Shown piece by piece: positions 35,290 to 41,656 of a stretch of 41,656 nucleotides of DNA (position 1 is the stretch's first letter; each line of letters opens with the position of its first letter). Where the stretch lies: the NCBI GenBank assembly GCA_021779195.1, contig JAJYBB010000027.1, positions 1 through 41,656 of the forward strand, written 5' to 3'. Source of the DNA: Bacteroidota bacterium. GTDB lineage: Bacteria > Bacteroidota > Bacteroidia > Bacteroidales > Paludibacteraceae. The notes beneath the pieces were generated by a model. That model worked only from the letters and a program-made list of their open reading frames with translations. It did no database searches and was not told where the DNA came from. Both the position numbers and the translations under genes were made by a program.

Positions 35290-36306
35290 ATGAAAAAGAT
35301 AAAATCATCCGCTATTTTGATGTTAGCTCTTACGATGGGATTGGTTTCGTGCAACAAAACTGCTAAAACAAATGATTCGCAGGATAAAATACCCAATGTA
35401 ACCATTAAAAAGGTAGTGGAACAAGATGTAGAACAAAAGTTAGAATTGACTGCCACTATTCAACCTGAATTTAAAAATAGTATTGCTCCTTCCACCCCGG
35501 GGCGAATTCGCCAAATTTTGGTTGATGTGGGTCAACACGTAACAAAAGGACAAAAACTTGCCCAAATGGATGCAGCAAATTTATCGAATTCGGAAACCCA
35601 GATTGATAATTTAAAGCGCGTTTATAAACGTACTCTTGAATTATTTAATGTTGGCGGAGCTTCGCAACAGGACTTAGACAATGCTAAGTTACAGCTTGAT
35701 GTAGCTCAAACAAGTTTCAAAAACCTGAATGAAAACACTTTTCTTATAAGTCCGATAAGTGGTATTATTACGGCTAAAAATTATGACAACGGAGATATGT
35801 ACGGAGCTCAAATGCCGATTTTAACGGTAATGAGCATTAATCCGGTGAAAGTAGTAGTGAATGTATCGGAAACGTTTTATTCTAAAGTTAAAATCGGAAT
35901 GCCCGTTAAAATCAACTTTGATATTTTCCCTGGCGATACATTTTATGGAAAAGTAAGTCTGATTTACCCAACAATTGATGACAAGTCGAGAACTTTTGCG
36001 GTAGAAATCAAAATGAATAATGCAAATAATAAAGTTCGACCAGGGATGTTTGCCCGCGTAATTATGGGTTTTGGAACTGTTAAACATGTGGTTGTACCCG
36101 ATCAATCAATTGTAAAACAGGTGGGTTCGGGTGCACGGTTTGTATTTGTGTATGTTAATGGAAAAGTAGAGTATAGGCAAGTTGAACTGGGCCAGCGTTT
36201 AGGAAATGAATATGAATTGATCTCCGGCGTTGATAGCGGATCCGAAGTTGTGGTTGATGGACAGGGAAATCTGGTGGATGGTTGTGCTGTTCGGGTTGTT
36301 AAATAA
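35290..36306 (+). CDS. RND efflux periplasmic adaptor lipoprotein (system 3)
   Basis: 338 aa. The signal peptide has lipobox LVSC (Cys21), so it is a lipid-anchored adaptor, unlike the helix-anchored one of system 1. The lipoyl halves (PGRIRQILVDVGQHVTKGQKL and SPISGIITAKNYDNGDM) are joined by a short hairpin (about 95-145); then come a beta-barrel (VVVNVSETFYSKVKIGMPV) and a membrane-proximal domain (VVVPDQSIVK). It joins the TolC channel and the RND pump in one operon. Confidence 0.92.
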   Translation: MKKIKSSAILMLALTMGLVSCNKTAKTNDSQDKIPNVTIKKVVEQDVEQKLELTATIQPEFKNSIAPSTPGRIRQILVDVGQHVTKGQKLAQMDAANLSNSETQIDNLKRVYKRTLELFNVGGASQQDLDNAKLQLDVAQTSFKNLNENTFLISPISGIITAKNYDNGDMYGAQMPILTVMSINPVKVVVNVSETFYSKVKIGMPVKINFDIFPGDTFYGKVSLIYPTIDDKSRTFAVEIKMNNANNKVRPGMFARVIMGFGTVKHVVVPDQSIVKQVGSGARFVFVYVNGKVEYRQVELGQRLGNEYELISGVDSGSEVVVDGQGNLVDGCAVRVVK

Positions 36307-36325
36307 AAGGAAAGGCGAGTTTATG

Positions 36326-36359
36326 ATTATCTTCTTAGATTTTTTTAGCCGAAGATAAT
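36326..36359. other. Intercistronic hairpin between adaptor and RND pump
   Basis: ATTATCTTC at 36326-36334 and GAAGATAAT at 36351-36359 are perfect 9-bp complements with a 16-nt loop including seven T. It sits in the 94-bp gap between the two genes and has no T-tract on the plus strand after it, so an mRNA processing or stability element is more likely than a terminator. Confidence 0.5.
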
Positions 36360-36400
36360 TGTTAATAAAATATTAGTAATCAAATAGAAATTATAATTAT

Positions 36401-39400
36401 ATGAGTCTTTACGAAAGTTCAGTAAGAAGACCGGTAATGACCTCTCTGATTTTTATCGGGGTGATTGTTTTAGGGTTATTTTCTTTAAATAAGTTACCTA
36501 TTGATTTGTTGCCGAAAATTGAAACAAATACAATTATGGTGATGACCACGTATGATGGTGCCAGTGCACAGGACATTGAAATGAACGTTACAAAACCGTT
36601 GGAAAGTTTACTGAATACGGTTGCCAACCTGAAAAGTATAAAATCAACTTCAAAGGAAAACCGTTCAATTATTACACTTGAATTTAACTATGGGAATAAT
36701 ATTGATGAAATAACAAATGATATTCGCGACAAACTTGATTTAGCAAGTTCCTATTTGCCTTCAGGCGTATCAAAACCCATTATCTTCAAGTTTAGTACTG
36801 ATATGATTCCGGTCATCATGATTTCGGCCACAGCCAATCAAAGTTTACCGGCGTTGTACAGGATATTGGATGATAAAGTTTCAAACCCATTGGCACGTAT
36901 TAATGGTGTAGGATCTGTTTCAATTACCGGAGCACCGCAACGCGAAATTCAGGTTTACGTTGATCCAATCAAATTAGAAGCCTATCATCTTACCGTTGAG
37001 GCGATCGGACAATATATAAGGATGGAAAATGTAAATACCCCTGCCGGATCAATGGATATCGGGAACCAGACTTATTCTTTGCGTGTACAGGGAGAATTTA
37101 AGGATGCTACCGAATTAAACAAAATTGTTGTTGGTGCTTACAATGGACGAACTGTATATCTTTCGGATGTAGCTGTGGTGAATGATGGTCTGGAAGAACG
37201 TGTTCAACAAAGTTATACCAATGGAAAGCAGGGAGCTACTTTGATTGTTCAAAAACAGTCGGGCGCCAACACGGTTCAGATTGCAGATGCCATCAAAAAA
37301 GTTTTGCCCGATATTCAAAAAACCTTGCCATCGGATATTAAATTAAGTGTCATTATGGACACTTCCGATAATATAAAACAAACTATAAATGGTTTAACAG
37401 AGACAGTTATCTATGCGTTCTTGTTTGTAATTCTGGTGGTTCTATTTTTCCTTGGTAGATGGCGAGCAACGGTAATCATTATCCTGACTATACCCATTTC
37501 ATTAATATCGGCGTTCATTTTCTTGGGAGCCACGGGTGGTTCGCTTAATATTATAACTTTAAGCTCTCTGTCGTTAGCCATAGGTATGGTGGTGGACGAT
37601 GCGATTGTAGTTTTGGAGAATATCACCACTCATATTGAGCGAGGTAGCCGTCCTAAGAGTGCAGCAGTTCATGGAACAAACGAAGTGGCAGTATCAATTA
37701 TCGCATCTACACTTACAATTATCGCCGTATTTTTCCCGATGACTTTAATCAGTGGAATGGCCGGTGTAATGTTTGGTCAATTGGGTTGGATGGTAACTAT
37801 AATTATCTCAGTTTCGATGATTTGTGCTTTAACACTCACCCCAATGTTATCTTCTCAGTTATTGCGGTTAGATCCAAAACGTTCAAAGATATTCAATATT
37901 ATGTATTCCCCAATTGAACGTTTCCTGAATAAATTAGATTTAGCTTATGCAAAATTGGTAAACTGGGCTGTACGACACAAAGTGAAGGTAGTTATTTATG
38001 TGTCTGTATTTTTTATCCTAAGCTTGATTCCGGCTAAATTTATAGGCACTGAGTTTTATCCCGCACAGGATAATGGTCGTATTGCTGCAACCATACAATT
38101 GGCTGTGGGCACACGTCAGGAAATCACCCAGGATGCAGCAAATTATTTAACTAATTTATGGAAAAAGAAATACCCCGAAATGAAAATGATAAACTATTCG
38201 GTAGGGCAAGCAAGCAGCTCAAATACCTGGGGAGCTTTTCAAACCAATGGAAGTAATATTGCTACTTTCTCCATAGGGCTGACCGATTTGAAAAACCGCA
38301 AACGTTCGATGTTTCAACTCTCCGATAGTATTCGACAAGATATAAGCCGAATGCCGGAGATTCACAAATCAAATGTTATCGCTGGCGGTGGAATGAATAT
38401 GATGGGCGGGCAATCGACTCTTGATGTTGAAATTTACGGTTATGATTTTGCTGAAACCGATCGAGTAGCTGCCGATTTAGCCAAACGCCTCAAAAAAATT
38501 CCCGGATTAGTGAATACCTTGATAAGTAGAGAGGAATATACTCCTGAATTTCAGGTTGTTTTCGATAGAGATAAATTAGCTTTAAATGGGTTAAATTTAG
38601 CCACAGCATCGAATTATCTCCGAAATCGAATTAATGGGTTAACTGCTTCACTTTTCCGTGAGGATGGAGATGAGTATAATATTAATGTTATTTACGATCC
38701 TAAATATCGTCAATCGATAGATGATATTGAAAATATCCTGATTTACAATAATTCAGGACAAGCCATTCATTTGCGTGATGTTGGCAAGGTCGTTGAACGA
38801 TTCACTCCGCCAACTATTGAACACAAAAGTCGTCAAAGGGTAATCACCGTTTCATCCACTGTTTCGGGAACCACGCTCGACAAAGCAGTTGCAGCTATTA
38901 ATGCCCAAATAGTTAAAGCTAAAATTCCATCAGACGTATATACACTGATTGGAGGATCGTACAAAGATCAACAAGAATCATTTAGCGATTTGGGTAGTTT
39001 ATTGTTAATTATTGTCTTGTTAGTATTTATCGTAATGGCTTCCCAGTTCGAATCACTTACTTCTCCTTTTATCATCATGTTTGCTATTCTATTTGCTTTT
39101 TCGGGTGTTATTCTTGCATTAAGCATGACCGGTAGTACGCTGAATATGATGTCGTTTGTGGGAGTAATTATGTTGATTGGTATTGTGGTGAAAAACGGTA
39201 TTGTGATGGTGGATTACATTAACCTGAACCGCGAACGTGGAATGGGTGTTATCAGGGCAGTGGTTCATGGCGGTCAGTCGCGTTTACGACCGGTGTTAAT
39301 GACAACTGCTACTACCATTTTGGGTATGTTGCCATTGGCAATTAGTCATTCTCAGGGTTCTGAGCTTTGGAGACCGATGGCAATTACCGTGATTGGTGGC

Positions 39401-39526
39401 TTAACAGTTTCTACCATATTGACGCTGGTTATCGTACCGACTTTGTATACAATATTTGCAGCTAATGGTGTTAAGCGTCGCCATCATCATTTACAGAAAC
39501 TTCAAAATGAAAAAGAACAAGCGTAA
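36401..39526 (+). CDS. RND efflux pump, inner-membrane permease (system 3)
   Basis: 1041 aa. Proton-driven RND transporter that starts with the SSVRRPVMTSLIFIGV first helix and the usual porter pattern (DLLPKIETNTIMVMTTYDGA). The relay residues D399-D400 (MVVDDAIVV, TM4) and K931 (IVVKNGIVM, TM10) are present. The C-terminus is a charged tail with several His (RRHHHLQKL). It is only distantly similar to the system 1 pump and closer to the HAE-1 group common in Bacteroidota. Adaptor and TolC partners are in the same operon. Substrate is unknown. Confidence 0.93.
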   Translation: MSLYESSVRRPVMTSLIFIGVIVLGLFSLNKLPIDLLPKIETNTIMVMTTYDGASAQDIEMNVTKPLESLLNTVANLKSIKSTSKENRSIITLEFNYGNNIDEITNDIRDKLDLASSYLPSGVSKPIIFKFSTDMIPVIMISATANQSLPALYRILDDKVSNPLARINGVGSVSITGAPQREIQVYVDPIKLEAYHLTVEAIGQYIRMENVNTPAGSMDIGNQTYSLRVQGEFKDATELNKIVVGAYNGRTVYLSDVAVVNDGLEERVQQSYTNGKQGATLIVQKQSGANTVQIADAIKKVLPDIQKTLPSDIKLSVIMDTSDNIKQTINGLTETVIYAFLFVILVVLFFLGRWRATVIIILTIPISLISAFIFLGATGGSLNIITLSSLSLAIGMVVDDAIVVLENITTHIERGSRPKSAAVHGTNEVAVSIIASTLTIIAVFFPMTLISGMAGVMFGQLGWMVTIIISVSMICALTLTPMLSSQLLRLDPKRSKIFNIMYSPIERFLNKLDLAYAKLVNWAVRHKVKVVIYVSVFFILSLIPAKFIGTEFYPAQDNGRIAATIQLAVGTRQEITQDAANYLTNLWKKKYPEMKMINYSVGQASSSNTWGAFQTNGSNIATFSIGLTDLKNRKRSMFQLSDSIRQDISRMPEIHKSNVIAGGGMNMMGGQSTLDVEIYGYDFAETDRVAADLAKRLKKIPGLVNTLISREEYTPEFQVVFDRDKLALNGLNLATASNYLRNRINGLTASLFREDGDEYNINVIYDPKYRQSIDDIENILIYNNSGQAIHLRDVGKVVERFTPPTIEHKSRQRVITVSSTVSGTTLDKAVAAINAQIVKAKIPSDVYTLIGGSYKDQQESFSDLGSLLLIIVLLVFIVMASQFESLTSPFIIMFAILFAFSGVILALSMTGSTLNMMSFVGVIMLIGIVVKNGIVMVDYINLNRERGMGVIRAVVHGGQSRLRPVLMTTATTILGMLPLAISHSQGSELWRPMAITVIGGLTVSTILTLVIVPTLYTIFAANGVKRRHHHLQKLQNEKEQA

Positions 39527-39560
39527 ATTATATGGAATATCTATCCTGATAATTTCTAAA

Positions 39561-39584
39561 GAATTTAATAAAGGAATTAAATTC
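39561..39584. other. Intercistronic hairpin before the PII-like gene
   Basis: GAATTTAAT at 39561-39569 and ATTAAATTC at 39576-39584 are perfect complements with a 6-nt loop. The stem is only A/T-rich, and no T-tract follows. It lies 48 nt before the PII-like gene and resembles in position the hairpin at 36326-36359. Confidence 0.4.
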
Positions 39585-39631
39585 TCAATTTTAGATGCTC
39601 AAAGAAAAATTAATTTATAAATTCATATTCA

Positions 39632-39925
39632 ATGAAATCAATATTCATCGCTTTCGATCAAGCTTATACTGATCAAATTGTAGATTTGCTGAGTACCAAC
39701 CATGTTCGTGGTTTTACCCGCTGGGAAGAAGTGCACGGACGGGGAAGCAAAGCCGGTCAACCACATTATGGCAGTCATGCCTGGCCTACGGTTAATTCGG
39801 CAATGATAACTGTAGTGGATGACCATAAAGTTAAGAAAATTTTAGAAGATCTTCGTCAGTTGGATTTAACTTCTCACCAAATGGGCATTAGGGCGTTTGT
39901 GTGGAATGTGGAAGATGTTATGTAA
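39632..39925 (+). CDS. PII-like small protein at the end of an RND operon
   Basis: 97 aa, cytoplasmic, with the ferredoxin-like beta-alpha-beta-beta-alpha-beta pattern of PII-related proteins: strand MKSIFIAFD, helix YTDQIVDLLSTN, strand GFTRWEEVHG, loop GRGSKAGQPHYG in the T-loop position, strand AMITVVDDHKV, helix KKILEDLRQLD, strand MGIRAFVWNVEDV. It lacks the uridylylation Tyr motif of GlnB/GlnK. Small PII-like proteins (for example DUF3240 next to metal RND pumps) occur at the ends of RND operons, so it may sense a ligand and adjust pump activity or expression; that role is inference. It is 105 bp downstream of the pump gene, with the shared terminator after it. Confidence 0.75.
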   Translation: MKSIFIAFDQAYTDQIVDLLSTNHVRGFTRWEEVHGRGSKAGQPHYGSHAWPTVNSAMITVVDDHKVKKILEDLRQLDLTSHQMGIRAFVWNVEDVM

Positions 39926-39954
39926 TATGTTGTAATTCAAAGATCAAAATGTGT

Positions 39955-39997
39955 AAAAACGGCTATTCAATTTTCAAACTGAATAGCCGTTTTTTTA
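39955..39997. terminator. Strong bidirectional intrinsic terminator
   Basis: A 15-bp perfect stem, AAAAACGGCTATTCA (39955-39969) with TGAATAGCCGTTTTT (39980-39994), a 10-nt loop, and a T-run to 39997 on the plus strand; the A-run on the other side gives a T-run on the minus strand. It serves both the PII-like gene and the convergent PspC/GIN gene. Confidence 0.9.
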
Positions 39998-40011
39998 AAT
40001 TGTCAATAAAT

Positions 40012-41656
40012 CTATTTTACATGAATGGAGGAACCGATGGTAGCGGTTTTCGATACCACTTTAGGACTTCCATCGCAATCAATTTCACTGGCACCGTTTG
40101 CTTCTGCTTTTAAATGTTGACTAACAAACAGATGGAGGTGACTTGCACCCGAAGCATTCACATCAGCATCTTTTGTGATTAAATTTTTTGCTTCAGTTTC
40201 GCTTGCACCCAGACAGCTTAATTTTAATGATGTTGAAGTGCCGTATAACTTCATTGTTGAAGCCCCTTTGATATCAACGTTCAGTAATTCCTGTATGTCA
40301 AGATTCATGTCAGCTGTACTTGCTCCCCAAAGTTCAATTTTCAGGTTTTTTGATTTTAGCGGTGCTGTGGTTTTAACTGTGCAAGCTCCTTTTGCCTGAA
40401 TACTTTGAATACTGTCAACATAAATATGCAATTTGATGGGTTTATTTATAAAAATCTGATTGGTATATACTTTCAAAACGCCATCTTGAACCTCGGTTAT
40501 AACTTTTTGCTGAAACTCCTCGGGGCATGAAACACTCACCTGTTGAATGCTATCCTGCACGATACTCAATTCCATGTTTCCTGATATCTCAATGGCATGA
40601 AATGGTTGGCAATTTCTTACCTGATCAACATAAGATGAGCTATCGTCGGTCCAAGAAAGGGTAAAAGGATGCCCATCGTGATTAAATGAAAATAATGTAC
40701 CTGGTTTTAAACTATAAAACATAAATATTCCTGCAAACCAGAGAATCAGTACTATTAAGGTGGTTCCATGATTGGTTTGTTGATGATTACGACGGGAAAT
40801 CAACTTGATTGCCCAGTAAACAATCAGAAATATCGGAGCACCAATAATTAGCAACATTGAAATACTCAATAATACAATTTTTTCGGGAGAAAGTAGATTC
40901 CAGTTTGAGAACAAATCAGGGGCAAAAATATTTAGTATTGATGGCTCAAAAATTAAAAAGAACAATACCATAACAAGTGCAAATACTAAAACTATGCCCA
41001 CAAAACCTAAAATACCACCAATAAATCCAAAAATCACTTTAAAAACTATCCGAAAAATTTCGAGCATTTTTTCACCGAAAGAGTTGGCAGTTTGCTTAAA
41101 ACGATCACTTTCGACAAAGCTTTTCACGTTATTTACTTCCGATTTTATATTTTCAATGGTTACATCTTCGCCTTGCATTTCAAGTCGTTGGGCTGCTGTT
41201 ACAGCTTGAGGAGCCACAAACCACACGACAATATAAATTGGAATGATAAACCCGACTCCTAAAAATACCAGTAATACCAATAGTATTCGAATCAGGGTTA
41301 CGTCCCATCCGATATACGAGGCTAACCCACCGGCAATTCCACCAAGCACTGCGTTTTCGGGATCTCGATAAAAACGACGAGCTTTCGATTGCTTTTTATC
41401 TTTCGGCGTTTTTTTTGTTTCTTCTTCTTCATCTTCCTCTGCAAATTGATTGGGTTTTCCTAGAATTTCAATAATTTCCTCAACATCAATAATGTTAATG
41501 ACATTCTTGTTTTTTTGAAGTTTTTCAGAAAAAAGCTCTGCAATACGGGCTTCGATATCGTTCATTATTTCTTTACGTTCGTCTTCCGACTTGAAATGTT
41601 CAGAAATTTCGGATAGATAGGTTTGAAGCATTTCATAGGCATCATCATCGATATGA
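40012..41656 (-). CDS. PspC-domain/GIN-domain (DUF2807) membrane protein, 5' end cut
   Basis: At least 547 aa; the frame stays open past the first internal ATG (41631) to the window edge, adding HIDDDAYE in front, which matches how this family begins, so the true start lies outside. Domains in order: acidic N-terminus with an EERKEIMNDIEARIAEL-like helix (about 15-40), PspC domain (RDPENAVLGGIAGGLASYIG and one membrane helix), several more membrane helices (about 195-305), and a C-terminal DUF2807/GIN beta-helix with repeated GAS triplets (GASTADM, GASTMKL, GASETEA, GASHLHL, GASEIDC). Bacteroidota PspC proteins are linked to envelope stress and often follow a PadR-type regulator, which would lie beyond the window. 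Confidence 0.88.
   Translation of the reverse strand, partial: HIDDDAYEMLQTYLSEISEHFKSEDERKEIMNDIEARIAELFSEKLQKNKNVINIIDVEEIIEILGKPNQFAEEDEEEETKKTPKDKKQSKARRFYRDPENAVLGGIAGGLASYIGWDVTLIRILLVLLVFLGVGFIIPIYIVVWFVAPQAVTAAQRLEMQGEDVTIENIKSEVNNVKSFVESDRFKQTANSFGEKMLEIFRIVFKVIFGFIGGILGFVGIVLVFALVMVLFFLIFEPSILNIFAPDLFSNWNLLSPEKIVLLSISMLLIIGAPIFLIVYWAIKLISRRNHQQTNHGTTLIVLILWFAGIFMFYSLKPGTLFSFNHDGHPFTLSWTDDSSSYVDQVRNCQPFHAIEISGNMELSIVQDSIQQVSVSCPEEFQQKVITEVQDGVLKVYTNQIFINKPIKLHIYVDSIQSIQAKGACTVKTTAPLKSKNLKIELWGASTADMNLDIQELLNVDIKGASTMKLYGTSTSLKLSCLGASETEAKNLITKDADVNASGASHLHLFVSQHLKAEANGASEIDCDGSPKVVSKTATIGSSIHVK

Noticed and set aside
39901-40113. 70-codon plus-strand frame across the terminator
   Set aside because: It spans the strong terminator and the 3' end of the convergent PspC/GIN gene.

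Overview
This is an AT-rich segment of a Bacteroidota chromosome, most likely from the order Bacteroidales or a close relative. The case for that rests on three things: repeated promoter matches to the Bacteroidota primary-sigma pattern (TTTG, about 19-23 nt, TAnnTTTG); families largely confined to the phylum (DUF4301, DUF6340-like lipoprotein, the 89-residue HTH protein, PspC/GIN-domain protein, GxxExxY remnant); and lipoproteins with Bacteroidota-style signal sequences. The species cannot be named from the sequence. No rRNA, tRNA or CRISPR array was seen.

Layout. 1-2800: the 3' end of an unknown gene, a tyrosine recombinase carrying three HARP-like modules, and a remnant-rich spacer. 2876-8828: MarR regulator, RND adaptor, RND pump and TolC channel (efflux system 1). 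8829-9741: a gene-free 0.9 kb stretch with a long imperfect palindrome and a MITE-like element. 9742-17323: TetR regulator, TolC, a dead GxxExxY gene, HlyD adaptor, two ABC ATPases and two ABC-2 permeases (efflux system 2, a YbhGFSR-type exporter with YbhF split in two). 17396-22323: minus-strand SDR and Gfo/Idh/MocA oxidoreductases, a degenerate half ABC exporter, and a one-span membrane protein with a possible sensor domain. 22872-26672: a large receiver plus PEP-synthase-type ATP-grasp protein and a cyclophilin lipoprotein. 26728-32589: minus-strand housekeeping and conserved genes (DUF4301, DUF6340-like lipoprotein, PhnP-like MBL hydrolase, RsmF-like rRNA methyltransferase, HIT protein, small HTH protein). 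33117-39925: TetR, TolC, RND adaptor, RND pump and a PII-like small protein (efflux system 3), closed by a strong terminator. 40012 to the window end: a PspC/GIN-domain membrane protein, cut by the edge.

The dominant theme is export: three complete tripartite envelope exporters, each headed by its own MarR or TetR regulator, lie within 37 kb. The most notable points are: (i) the two ABC ATPases of system 2, whose non-consensus residues (Q-loop and H-switch in one, signature in the other) all fall in one composite ATP site; (ii) the 989-residue protein joining two receiver-like domains to an ATP-grasp domain without the phospho-His and PEP domains of PEP synthase; (iii) the PII-like gene closing the RND operon; and (iv) the recombinase with three HARP-like W-x6-W-x2-P modules. 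All family assignments come from reading motifs by eye; no database search was run.
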